A stretch of DNA of 13,458 nt from JANLQX01 sp043775075 (GTDB taxonomy: Bacteria; Actinomycetota; Acidimicrobiia; Acidimicrobiales; JANYDT01), in NCBI GenBank assembly GCA_043775075.1, contig JAYVSS010000419.1, positions 1 to 13,458 of the forward strand, read 5' to 3'. A program made the position numbers and the translations under genes. Position 1 is the stretch's first letter; the number at the start of each line of letters is the position of its first letter. Shown here piece after piece: positions 1 to 6,600 of this stretch. The notes below the pieces were generated by a model. It ran no database searches. It saw only the letters and a list, made by a program, of their open reading frames with translations, and was not told the DNA's origin.

Positions 1-1
1 A

Positions 2-859
2 TCGGTACAAAATCTGTTGGTGTTGCGGTTCGCCAATCGAATCTTTGAGCCAACATGGAGCAAAGATCACATTGAGTCGGTATCCGTTACCGTCGCCGAA
101 GACTTTGGCATCGGTGGCCGAGCCGGCTTCTTTGATACGAACGGCACGATGCGCGATGTGGTGCAGAACCATGTCCTGCAAATCGTCGCAGCGTTGGCTA
201 TGGAGCCGCCGAAGTCGGCATCGGCTGAGGCCATGAACGACGCCCGCCATGACGTCCTCGATGCCGTTGATCCACTAACCCCGCCCGACGTTGTTCTCGG
301 TCAGTACGAGGGATACCTCGACACCGAGGGTGTGGACCCGAACTCGACTACCGACACCTATGTGCAGGCCACCCTGCACATCGAAAACGACCGCTGGCGG
401 GGCGTGCGGTGGACGGTTATCGCGGGCAAAGCGTTGGACCGGACCGTGACCGAGGCGGTCATCACCTTTCTCCCGGCGCCAGAGCTTCTGTTCATCGACG
501 AGTGCGCGCCGGAACGAAACCGGATCGTCCTTCAGCTATCGCCGACCGAGTCCCTGGAGCTCTCTCTCCAGGCTCGAAGTGGAGCGCGGTCTACAGGAAC
601 GGCGGCGGCGGCGATGGTCTCCGACGAGTCGTACCGTTCGGCCGAAGCACTATCGGCCTATGCCCGCATATTCGACGATGCCCGCCGGGGAGATCACTCG
701 CAGTTCGTTCGACGAGACGTCGTCGAAGCGTCATGGCGCATCGTGAACAACGTGCTCGACCCGGGCGAGCGACCGATGCCCTACGCCCAAGGCACCGCCG
801 GCCCCGACAACTCCCGCTCGGTCAATGAACGAGTGGAGAGCGGAAGGAAACCGGTTTGA
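2..859 (+). CDS. zwf: Glucose-6-phosphate 1-dehydrogenase, C-terminal part (5' truncated by window edge)
   Basis: Oxidises glucose 6-phosphate to 6-phosphogluconolactone with reduction of NAD(P)+, the entry step of the oxidative pentose phosphate pathway, in the cytosol. The frame is open from base 2 and begins inside the conserved segment that follows the substrate-binding RIDHxLGK motif: residues read VQNLLVLRFAN, then an IFEPTW motif. Further family landmarks are GQYEGY, WRGVRWTVIAGKAL, NRIVLQLSPTESL, and near the end a GDHSQFVRRDVVEASWRIV block. About 285 residues are visible, matching the C-terminal 60% of a roughly 480-residue enzyme. An internal TTG at 17 is not a real start because homology continues upstream of it. 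The next gene is superoxide dismutase rather than opcA, the common actinobacterial neighbour. The TGA stop lies inside the -35 element of the sod promoter. The family call is very secure; NAD versus NADP preference cannot be read here. Confidence 0.95.
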   Translation, partial: SVQNLLVLRFANRIFEPTWSKDHIESVSVTVAEDFGIGGRAGFFDTNGTMRDVVQNHVLQIVAALAMEPPKSASAEAMNDARHDVLDAVDPLTPPDVVLGQYEGYLDTEGVDPNSTTDTYVQATLHIENDRWRGVRWTVIAGKALDRTVTEAVITFLPAPELLFIDECAPERNRIVLQLSPTESLELSLQARSGARSTGTAAAAMVSDESYRSAEALSAYARIFDDARRGDHSQFVRRDVVEASWRIVNNVLDPGERPMPYAQGTAGPDNSRSVNERVESGRKPV

Positions 860-879
860 TCGAGGTCGCAGGCGGGTAT
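854..879 (+). promoter_or_regulatory. SigB/SigF-type promoter of sod
   Basis: Read directly: GTTTGA at 854-859, a 14-nt spacer, and GGGTAT at 874-879. This matches the SigB/SigF-class consensus (GTTT, then GGGTA). The -10 ends 9 nt before the sod ATG at 889, so transcription probably starts at or within a few bases of the start codon. The -35 contains the zwf stop codon. Five other sites in the window share the same spacing. Confidence 0.75.
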
Positions 880-888
880 TCGACCTTC

Positions 889-1506
889 ATGACAACCACG
901 CCGACCCTCTATACCCTGCCCGACCTCCCGTACAGTGCCGACGCGCTCCAACCGGTGGTAAGCGCGCAGATTATGGAGCTCCACCATGGAAAGCACCACG
1001 CAACGTACGTGAAGCAGGCGAATGAGCTGACGGGCAAACTGATCGAGCTTGCCGCTGGCGAGGACCCATCGCCGCTCATCCGATCGTTGACCTTCAATCT
1101 TTCCGGTCACGTTATGCACTCATTGTTCTGGACCTCGATGTCCCCCAAGGGCTCGGCGCCTTCGAGCGAACTGGCGGACGAAATCGCTTCGTCGTTTGGT
1201 TCGATCGAAGCCATGAAGAAGAGGATGTCCATGGCCGCGACCAAACTGTCGGGCAGTGGCTGGGCGGTGCTCGGTTGGGACCCGACCGGCCGACGCCTGC
1301 AGATCTCGCAGGTTCACGATCATCAAGGCGAGGTCATGGCCGGAACTACACCGCTCCTTGTGCTCGACGTCTGGGAGCATGCCTACTACCTGGACTACCA
1401 GTCGGACCGAGCGACTTGGGCCCAGAAGTTCTTCGACATTGCGGACTGGTCGTCGGCATCGTCCCGTTTTGACGACGCCCGCCGCCTTGCCCGAAGCGCG
1501 GCGTAG
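889..1506 (+). CDS. sodA: Superoxide dismutase, Fe/Mn family
   Basis: Dismutates superoxide to hydrogen peroxide and oxygen. It is a 205-residue protein of normal family length with no signal peptide, so probably cytosolic. The N-terminus YTLPDLPYSADALQP is typical. Predicted metal ligands are His32 (in LHHGKHH), His77 (in SGHVMHSLFW), Asp160 and His164 (in DVWEHAYYLDY). The second-shell residue near the C-terminal domain is His145 in a VHDHQ context, as I recall for the M. tuberculosis Fe enzyme, where MnSODs usually have Gln. Iron is therefore somewhat more likely, but the metal cannot be assigned. I chose ATG 889 over TTG 856 because homology starts there, and because a SigB/SigF-type promoter occupies 854-879 and would make the mRNA leaderless or nearly so. 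The gene converges on the acetyltransferase gene with a 21-nt gap. Confidence 0.93.
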   Translation: MTTTPTLYTLPDLPYSADALQPVVSAQIMELHHGKHHATYVKQANELTGKLIELAAGEDPSPLIRSLTFNLSGHVMHSLFWTSMSPKGSAPSSELADEIASSFGSIEAMKKRMSMAATKLSGSGWAVLGWDPTGRRLQISQVHDHQGEVMAGTTPLLVLDVWEHAYYLDYQSDRATWAQKFFDIADWSSASSRFDDARRLARSAA

Positions 1507-1512
1507 AACTGC

Positions 1513-1536
1513 CTCGCGAGAGCCTCGTTATGAGGC
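1513..1536. terminator. Possible bidirectional terminator between convergent sod and acetyltransferase genes
   Basis: Two small inverted repeats sit at the convergent ends: the 8-nt palindrome CTCGCGAG (1513-1520) and GCCTC-GTTAT-GAGGC (1522-1536), which spans the acetyltransferase stop codon. There is no T-tract, so this is a weak call based on position and short hairpins. Confidence 0.25.
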
Positions 1537-2511
1537 GGCGAGCAATGTCTCGTTCGCCAACCCAAACGCCTCCACGCTGCGACGAAGGTTTGCCGCCAGC
1601 GTGGGTTCAAGAACGCCAGCAGCGTCCTCGACGGCGATGCGGGCACCAATAATGCCGGGTTCAGACCGGGACCATGTTGCTCCGCCGATCGAAAGCACTC
1701 TCCGCATGGCGGCGTTTTCGATGAGTACCTCGGCGGTAAACGTGGAGACACCGCTGAACTCCGCCGCTACCGCCAGGGCGCCCAGCAACACGGTGGCCAG
1801 TCCAAGGCCGTGACATTGCTCGTTGACGGCAAACGCGGTGTCAGCGGTGGTCGGATCATCAGCAATGCGGATAAAGCGGGCGATGGCCACGCCCGGCATG
1901 GTGCCCGAAGAAGTTCCACGAGCGTCCAATACAACCCAGGCGAAGTGATTTTGATAATCCACGGCCAGCAAGTAATCGATCAGCGCCGGACTCGGCTCAC
2001 CGCCGGTGAAGAATCGCAACCGTTTCGCCCCCGACGAGAAGGAACGGACGCCTCTCACATATTCGTCCCTATCGCTGGGGAGAAGCGGGCGAAGATAACC
2101 AGTAAATCCTTTCGCCGTGCTGAAGGGAATTGGTGTGATATTGACGGCGAGACGGTCGATGGCTATGCGATAAAGAAGCGAGCGAAGCGGGTCGATCTGG
2201 AGCATGGCATCAAAATCTTGGGTAGTTCCCCACCATCCCTGGACCGGCGTCAGGGCACGTACAGTCGTGCTCCTGCGCTGTCCGGTCAGCAGGGCGAGCT
2301 CACCCAGAACGGAGCCAGGACCCACCCGCCCGACATCAGCACTTAGGCGCGTTATCGCCACCGAACCGGACCGGACAAGAAGGAACGTGGTGCCGTGGTC
2401 ACCCTCGCGAAAGATCACTTCGTCGGCGGCGAAGGACGCCACCGACATGCGGTCAAGCACTCCGCATTTACGTGCTTCGGACACCAGAGAAGCATCGTCG
2501 GCGCCAGACAT
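1528..2511 (-). CDS. pat: Cyclic-nucleotide-gated GNAT protein lysine acetyltransferase (Pat/KATmt-like)
   Basis: Probably transfers acetyl groups from acetyl-CoA to lysines of target proteins when cAMP binds. Residues about 15-115 form a cyclic-nucleotide-binding domain with a phosphate-binding cassette around residues 70-87 (GELALLTGQRRSTTVRA, with Glu71 and Arg80). Residues about 138-290 form a GNAT domain, with acetyl-CoA-binding motif A at EQCHGLGLATVLL (231-243). The order of domains and the 327-residue length match the mycobacterial cAMP-responsive Pat proteins (Rv0998/MSMEG_5458), which are about 333 residues. Targets known in that family include acetyl-CoA synthetase; the targets here are unknown. 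The ATG lies 2 nt after the sigma-factor stop, so the gene is almost certainly cotranscribed as the last member of rsbW-sig-pat. It would then be induced by the sigma factor itself. The function is by family; cAMP rather than another nucleotide is an inference. Confidence 0.85.
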   Translation of the reverse strand: MSGADDASLVSEARKCGVLDRMSVASFAADEVIFREGDHGTTFLLVRSGSVAITRLSADVGRVGPGSVLGELALLTGQRRSTTVRALTPVQGWWGTTQDFDAMLQIDPLRSLLYRIAIDRLAVNITPIPFSTAKGFTGYLRPLLPSDRDEYVRGVRSFSSGAKRLRFFTGGEPSPALIDYLLAVDYQNHFAWVVLDARGTSSGTMPGVAIARFIRIADDPTTADTAFAVNEQCHGLGLATVLLGALAVAAEFSGVSTFTAEVLIENAAMRRVLSIGGATWSRSEPGIIGARIAVEDAAGVLEPTLAANLRRSVEAFGLANETLLAAS

Positions 2512-2513
2512 CG

Positions 2514-3278
2514 TCAGGACATACGCTTTTCTTCTTCGGGCTCGCCGAACAAGTCCGGTTCGTTGACCAAGGTTCGAAGCCGAGCAAAGCTCGCCGCCAG
2601 GATGCGACCAACATGCACCTGACTGGTGCCAATGCGCTCGGCAATCTGCGCTTGGCTCAACTCTTCGTAGAACCGCAGATACACCACGTTGCGTTCACGT
2701 GGAGGAAGCTGGCCGAGCAATTGAGACACGAGGCCCTTGTTCACAATCGCATCGGTCTCGTCGCTCGCAGTAGAGCCATCCCCAGCGCGCGTGGGGTCGA
2801 GGCTGGACGCCCGGTACGCGTTGTTGGCGTCCAACGCTTCGAGCACAGCCTCGTCTGTAACCCGCAAACGGTGGGCGATTTCCGCAACTTTGGGTGCCCG
2901 ACAGAGTTCATTGCTGAGCTCTTGGATCGCCAAATTGACCGAGGGCCTCAGATCCTTGGCGCGTCGGGGAACATGAACGCTCCACGTGTTATCGCGAAAA
3001 TGGCGCTTGAGTTCCCCGAGGATTGTTGGCGTGGCATAGGCCCCAAACGGGACACCGCGTGTGTGGTCGTACCGTTCGATCGCTTTGAACAGTGCGAGCC
3101 GAGCCACCTGCACGAGGTCATCGAACTGCTCGCCGGAATCGACAAAACGCCACGCACTACGGGTGGCCAGCCAATCGGCGCGCTCCTGGATTTGGTCGCG
3201 CAGGGCCACACTTCGAACTGATGCATACCGTTCAAGCGCGGCTCCAACCCAAGCCTCATCAAATTCGGGTGTGATCAC
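2514..3278 (-). CDS. sigF: RNA polymerase sigma factor, SigB/SigF/SigG subfamily (general stress type)
   Basis: Directs RNA polymerase to alternative promoters, here most likely the GTTT-N16-GGGTA sites found in this window. Residues about 20-110 are sigma region 2, with DDLVQVARLALFKAIERYD and GELKRHFRDNTWSVHVPRR, both hallmarks of the SigB/SigF group. Region 3 is about 113-165, and region 4 about 183-240 with helix-turn-helix LSQAQIAERIGTSQVHVGRIL. I chose GTG 3278 (254 residues, the normal size) over an upstream start at 3404, because the extension overlaps the anti-sigma gene and has no homology-like content. A GGAAG lies 9 nt upstream. The gene begins 4 nt after the anti-sigma stop and ends 2 nt before the acetyltransferase, so it is the middle gene of a three-gene operon preceded by its own promoter class. 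It could equally be named sigB; the subfamily is secure, the symbol less so. Confidence 0.92.
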   Translation of the reverse strand: MITPEFDEAWVGAALERYASVRSVALRDQIQERADWLATRSAWRFVDSGEQFDDLVQVARLALFKAIERYDHTRGVPFGAYATPTILGELKRHFRDNTWSVHVPRRAKDLRPSVNLAIQELSNELCRAPKVAEIAHRLRVTDEAVLEALDANNAYRASSLDPTRAGDGSTASDETDAIVNKGLVSQLLGQLPPRERNVVYLRFYEELSQAQIAERIGTSQVHVGRILAASFARLRTLVNEPDLFGEPEEEKRMS

Positions 3279-3282
3279 CGAT

Positions 3283-3672
3283 TCATGCTTCCAAGTCGCG
3301 CAATTCCGCCCGGATCTGCGCGGCGCCATCGGCGTAGACGATTTCATGGGAAACCGTGATGCCCGAGAGCACCGACCGACACAGCCCGAGATCAGGGTGA
3401 GCAACCACGAACGTGTCGGTCATCGTGGAACCGTGGACATGGAAGGCAAGACCATCCAACGTCAACGCCAGGTTCACGTCGTTACCCGAACCGCGTTCGA
3501 TCAGGGCAAGAACCACTTCGCTGACGGCCAGCTTCACGTCGTCTATCAGCGCTACGTCGAAGCCGCCCATGGACGCCAGCGCGCTCGCTGCCAGGCGAAC
3601 AACCCGGGAAAGTTTCGGATCGGGCGGGATCCGCAGCTCAACGGGGCCGATCATCGCCACACCGCTGGCCAC
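3283..3672 (-). CDS. rsbW: Anti-sigma factor, RsbW-like HATPase fold with degenerate ATP site
   Basis: Expected to bind the sigma factor encoded immediately downstream and keep it inactive. It is 129 residues, with the RsbW pattern VELRIPPDPKLSRVVRLAA followed by DDVKLAVSE. The N-box keeps Glu52, but the Asn expected four residues later is Ala56. No recognisable G1 box (D-x-G-x-G/F) is present, since the corresponding segment reads HGSTMTDTF. The G2 region keeps only DLGL at about 94-97. Kinase activity on an anti-anti-sigma protein is therefore doubtful. The start is uncertain: GTG 3672, or ATG 3654 giving 123 residues; neither has a clear ribosome-binding site. It is the first gene of the rsbW-sig-pat operon, preceded by a SigB/SigF-type promoter. 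Identification rests on the fold pattern and gene order. Confidence 0.78.
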   Translation of the reverse strand: MASGVAMIGPVELRIPPDPKLSRVVRLAASALASMGGFDVALIDDVKLAVSEVVLALIERGSGNDVNLALTLDGLAFHVHGSTMTDTFVVAHPDLGLCRSVLSGITVSHEIVYADGAAQIRAELRDLEA

Positions 3673-3726
3673 GATTTTGCGTTGTCCGACGAGGCAGTTC
3701 GACCACGGTTTCTCACACTTCGATAT

Positions 3727-3752
3727 TTACCCACGGTTAGTGATTCCTAAAC
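3727..3752 (-). promoter_or_regulatory. SigB/SigF-type autoregulatory promoter of rsbW-sig-pat
   Basis: On the minus strand GTTTAG (3752-3747) is followed by a 14-nt spacer and GGGTAA (3732-3727). A transcript would start near 3719, about 47 nt before GTG 3672. The -35 is formed by the last Val codon and TAG stop of the upstream phosphatase gene. A sigma operon driven by its own promoter class is known for B. subtilis sigB and mycobacterial usfX-sigF. Confidence 0.8.
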
Positions 3753-5789
3753 AATCGTTCGTTGCAGAGTAAGGATGGCGACGTCGTCATTTTTCGGTCG
3801 TCCCATGCCGTCGTACAGATACTGGCACGGCGCGCGTTCCGATTCGGCAAGACCACGCAACAGGTGGCCGAGTCGGCCGATGGCGTCATCGATCGACGAG
3901 CGACGCTCCTCCACCAGACCGTCGGTGTACAAGACCAGCAGCTCACCGGGAGCGAGGACCGTTCGATGAACTTCGCGCGCCAGCTCGCGGTCGATGCCAA
4001 GGGGCGGCCCCGGGTCCGGCAGCTGATCGACGCTGCCCCCGTTGCGGCGAATCAAAGCTGGCAGATGTCCGGCCAGCACGACATCTAGCGTGCCATTCGA
4101 ACCATCGAATTCGGCCACCACCACCGAGCTCAGACGCGCCGTATCCACTTCATATGCAAACCTATCAAGTCGTTCCGTCACCTGGCGCACGCCTCCGTTG
4201 TGCGCCAGCGCAGCGAACGCACTTCGCAGCTTGCCCATCGCTGCGGCTGCTTCGATTCCGTGTCCGACAACATCGCCGACGGCGATCATGCTCCGGCCTC
4301 CGCCGAGATCCACGACGTCGTACCAGTCACCTCCAACATGGAGCCCGGCCGTGCCCGGTTCGTACAGCGCGTCGACCACAGCGCCCTCGATCTCCGGCAG
4401 CCGATCTGGAAGCATCGTGCGTTGGAGAAGGTCGGCAACCATATGTTCTTTTTCATACAGCCGAGCGCGTTCGAGGGCGTCACCGACAAGATCGGCGGTG
4501 ACCCTCAGGACCCGGCGAAGCTCGACGTCAAAATTCACCTCGCTCTTCCACGCAAAGCCGAGCCCCGCTTTCGCTCGCGGGACCGGCACGGCGGCCACGG
4601 CGCTGAACCCCGCCATCGCCGCGTCGGCCGCACCCGAAGGAAATTGCGCCTCAATCTCGGCCATGCTCGATACGAATACCGGAGCGCCCGACCGGATCGC
4701 CCGGCCAAGCGGCGAGGAATCGTCGTAGGAAAGGCGAGGCCACCGAGCGCCGATGTCGGAATCGAGGTTGGGCCCGTTACGGAGTTCGATTTGGCCGGCG
4801 TCGGCATCGAGAAGCGCCAAGTTCGAGAACGCCGCCCCGACAACGTCGGCACTCCGGTGGGTCACAGCGTCGACCACATCATCCACGTTTACCGCGCCCG
4901 TCAACGCGCCTGAAAGAGCGAAGATCGATTCGATCTGCACTCGGCGCAGCGCCTCCTGATCGGCCAGCCATGCCATCTGGTTCTGCATCGAGACGCGCTC
5001 GCTCACATCGGTGCCGGACAGGACCATACCGATGACTGATCCTTCGGCATCGCGAACGGGTACGAGCTGAAAATCGATCGTCGTCAACTGATCTCCGGCG
5101 AGGCGCATCTTGACGTCGTACCGCGAGGATTCTCCGTGCGCCGCACGATCGATAGCGTCCTTCAATTGTTCCTGTACCTCGGGACTCCATGACCACCAGT
5201 ACGTTTCCCAATACGGCCGACCGAGCACATCTGGGGCATCCAGGCCGGCAGCGGTAAGCGCGGCCCGATTGGCTTCGGTCAGTGTGCCATCCACGTCGAG
5301 CAGGCCAACGAAGATAAAGAGACCGTCCATTGTGCCTCGCAACCGGGCCTCCGTGGCGGCCAGCGCTGCCGCCACCTGGCGTTCACGGACAACGAGCGTA
5401 TTGAAGAGATCACGATCAACACGCGCCGTGAGCAGTGCCCGCTCCTCGCCAACAAGGGCCGCCAGATCGGCGATCACCGACCGATCAAGAGCGGACCAGA
5501 CGCGTTGATCCCCGGCCCCCACGCAAAAGCTTCCAACCGAACCGCCGTCGTCATCAATCAGCGGCACGACGAGACACGTCGGCGGTGCTTCCCCTGCACC
5601 GAGCACCACCACGGTGTCGAGCGGCAGCCCATCGTCATCGATCAACGAGACCGACACAAACGTGGCTTCCACCAATCGCTCAGCGAGCCGACCGATCCGC
5701 CGCAAACGATCCATCGCCAGCAGCGTAGCGATGAACGCCTCGCCCCGACGCCCCGACCCTTCGACGCCATGAGACGCCTTGCGCATCAT
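3747..5789 (-). CDS. PP2C/SpoIIE-family serine phosphatase with GAF-PAS-GAF sensor domains (RsbU-like)
   Basis: Likely dephosphorylates a phosphorylated STAS anti-anti-sigma protein, which frees the sigma factor. From ATG 5789 it is 680 residues with no membrane segment. It contains a GAF-like domain (about 27-120), a linker helix (120-150), PAS (148-268, with YWETYWWSW and the exit motif GTDVSER), a second GAF (282-440), a signalling helix and a PP2C domain (455-680). Metal-binding acidic motifs are intact: GGDWYD, GDVVGHG, YTDGLVE and NDDVAIL. A TTG at 5831 would add 14 residues but would overlap the divergent STAS gene. ATG 5789 is preferred, with ATG 5786 just after it. No clear promoter was found for it. 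The signal sensed is unknown; cytosolic GAF/PAS modules suggest a ligand, redox or light cue. The gene ends inside the -35 element of the rsbW promoter. Confidence 0.9.
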   Translation of the reverse strand: MMRKASHGVEGSGRRGEAFIATLLAMDRLRRIGRLAERLVEATFVSVSLIDDDGLPLDTVVVLGAGEAPPTCLVVPLIDDDGGSVGSFCVGAGDQRVWSALDRSVIADLAALVGEERALLTARVDRDLFNTLVVRERQVAAALAATEARLRGTMDGLFIFVGLLDVDGTLTEANRAALTAAGLDAPDVLGRPYWETYWWSWSPEVQEQLKDAIDRAAHGESSRYDVKMRLAGDQLTTIDFQLVPVRDAEGSVIGMVLSGTDVSERVSMQNQMAWLADQEALRRVQIESIFALSGALTGAVNVDDVVDAVTHRSADVVGAAFSNLALLDADAGQIELRNGPNLDSDIGARWPRLSYDDSSPLGRAIRSGAPVFVSSMAEIEAQFPSGAADAAMAGFSAVAAVPVPRAKAGLGFAWKSEVNFDVELRRVLRVTADLVGDALERARLYEKEHMVADLLQRTMLPDRLPEIEGAVVDALYEPGTAGLHVGGDWYDVVDLGGGRSMIAVGDVVGHGIEAAAAMGKLRSAFAALAHNGGVRQVTERLDRFAYEVDTARLSSVVVAEFDGSNGTLDVVLAGHLPALIRRNGGSVDQLPDPGPPLGIDRELAREVHRTVLAPGELLVLYTDGLVEERRSSIDDAIGRLGHLLRGLAESERAPCQYLYDGMGRPKNDDVAILTLQRTIV

Positions 5790-5794
5790 TCCAC

Positions 5795-5807
5795 TACATT
5801 TGGGCAA
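5795..5807 (+). promoter_or_regulatory. Candidate -10 element for leaderless STAS transcript
   Basis: TACATT (5795-5800) is followed by 6 nt and then ATG 5807. A TANNNT box 6-7 nt before a start codon is the usual signature of actinobacterial leaderless genes. No convincing -35 was seen, so the call is tentative. Confidence 0.35.
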
Positions 5808-6118
5808 TGGTTCCGGGGAGTCACTTGACAATTACTGCCGTTGACGGCGGCTGGGTCCTGGACGGCGAGATCGATGCGGCGTCGGCATCAGCGCTGGCCG
5901 CAGCCTTTTCGCAAGTCGGCCCCGGGCGCACCACCGTGAATATCGACGAGGTGTCTTTCATGGACTCGAGCGGCCTACGGGTTCTGGTCGAAGCAAGCCT
6001 GCGCGCCAAACACGATGGCGGGTCACTTGTTTTGCTCAATCCCCAGCACGCGATCCGCCGCCTGGTCACTTTGAGCGGGCTCGGCGGGCATCTCGAATTG
6101 ATCGATGAACCGACCTGA
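5807..6118 (+). CDS. STAS-domain anti-sigma factor antagonist (first of a tandem pair)
   Basis: A small 103-residue single-domain protein of the SpoIIAA/RsbV family. When unphosphorylated it should bind an RsbW-like anti-sigma factor and release the sigma factor; phosphorylation by the kinase switches it off. The diagnostic segment is VSFMDSSGLRVLVEA, in which Ser54, the first residue after Asp53, is the predicted phosphoserine. The N-terminal strand pattern GGWVLDGEID is also typical. The start is either ATG 5807, supported by an upstream TACATT, or TTG 5825, which has GGGGAG 4 nt upstream; 5807 is listed. The gene is divergent from the GAF-PAS-GAF phosphatase with only 17 nt between their ATGs, so their control regions must overlap coding sequence. 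It ends 19 nt before the second STAS gene. Confidence 0.88.
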   Translation: MVPGSHLTITAVDGGWVLDGEIDAASASALAAAFSQVGPGRTTVNIDEVSFMDSSGLRVLVEASLRAKHDGGSLVLLNPQHAIRRLVTLSGLGGHLELIDEPT

Positions 6119-6124
6119 GCGAGT

Positions 6125-6140
6125 TACGCTGAAATCAATG
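6125..6140 (+). promoter_or_regulatory. Candidate -10 element before second STAS gene
   Basis: TACGCT (6125-6130) is followed by 7 nt and ATG 6138. This resembles the box before the first STAS gene and would give a leaderless mRNA. Read-through from the first STAS gene is equally possible. Confidence 0.3.
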
Positions 6141-6458
6141 AGTAACACTGTTGAACCTCTGACGGTGAGTCCCACACCGACTGGTTTTCACCTGTCTGGC
6201 GAAATCGATTCCGCCACGGTGGACACGCTGTCCAGCCATTTGCGCTCCATTGCCGCCACCTCGGGAGACACCGAGCTCCACATGAGCAACGTCCACTTCA
6301 TCGATTCCAGCGGTTTGCGGGTGCTTATCGAAGCGCACCAAGAAGCCGAAAGGCGCGGCCATAGGCTCGTCATTGCCGAGCCATCGGCGATCGTGACCCG
6401 CCTGCTTGGCATTAGTGGGCTCACCTCCTACCTGCACGTGAAAACTTCTTCGGCGTGA
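6138..6458 (+). CDS. STAS-domain anti-sigma factor antagonist (second of a tandem pair)
   Basis: A 106-residue RsbV/SpoIIAA-like protein with the same layout as its upstream neighbour: FHLSGEID near the N-terminus and VHFIDSSGLRVLIEAH at about 52-66. Ser57 (after Asp56) is the predicted phosphorylation site. The pair appears to be an old tandem duplication: the phospho-loop is nearly identical while flanking helices have diverged. ATG 6138 is preferred because it leaves a 19-nt gap. An in-frame ATG at 6105 would overlap the previous gene by 14 nt and add 11 residues unlike the family. Together the two STAS genes give the network two switch proteins to match its two phosphatases and two anti-sigma factors; which partner binds which is not visible in the sequence. 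Confidence 0.88.
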   Translation: MSNTVEPLTVSPTPTGFHLSGEIDSATVDTLSSHLRSIAATSGDTELHMSNVHFIDSSGLRVLIEAHQEAERRGHRLVIAEPSAIVTRLLGISGLTSYLHVKTSSA

Positions 6459-6459
6459 T

Positions 6460-6485
6460 GTTTTAGATCTCGCTGGCTCGGGTAG
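6460..6485 (+). promoter_or_regulatory. SigB/SigF-type promoter of the CHASE3-PP2C operon
   Basis: GTTTTA (6460-6465), a 14-nt spacer, and GGGTAG (6480-6485). The predicted start is near 6493, giving a leader of about 107 nt before GTG 6600. It lies right after the second STAS stop. It would place an activating phosphatase and an anti-sigma kinase under the sigma factor they control, allowing both positive and negative feedback. Confidence 0.75.
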
Positions 6486-6516
6486 AAGATGCACCGACCC
6501 TAAGGCCGCGCCAACG

Positions 6517-6600
6517 ATGAACCTTCTCTCCCACACGACTCAACCGGATGATCGGCCGCAGCCACAGCCACTCGTTCCCTTGAACGTGGGGAAGCGCTAG
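6517..6600 (+). CDS. Possible 27-codon leader ORF overlapping the phosphatase start
   Basis: An ATG at 6517 opens a short frame (MNLLSHTTQPDD..., rich in Pro and Gln, ending NVGKR). It stops at TAG 6598-6600, and that stop shares its last base with the GTG start of the CHASE3 phosphatase. It lies inside the predicted leader of the SigB/SigF-type promoter. The position suits translational coupling or a regulatory leader peptide. The upstream ribosome-binding signal is weak (AAGG about 12 nt before), and the frame may be open by chance. Confidence 0.25.
   Translation: MNLLSHTTQPDDRPQPQPLVPLNVGKR

Noticed and set aside
1256..1813. Long plus-strand frame overlapping sod and the acetyltransferase gene
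   Set aside because: It is a shadow frame in GC-rich DNA; both overlapped genes have clear families in other frames.
2220..2225. GGGTAG on the plus strand as another stress promoter
   Set aside because: No GTTT at the 14-nt spacer distance; it lies antisense inside the acetyltransferase gene.
2472..3221. 249-codon plus-strand frame opposite the sigma gene
   Set aside because: It is antisense to a well-conserved sigma factor and has no recognisable motif.
3279..3404. Upstream extension of the sigma-factor frame to a start at 3404
   Set aside because: It overlaps the anti-sigma gene, has low-complexity non-homologous sequence, and the GTG at 3278 gives normal family length with a GGAAG upstream.
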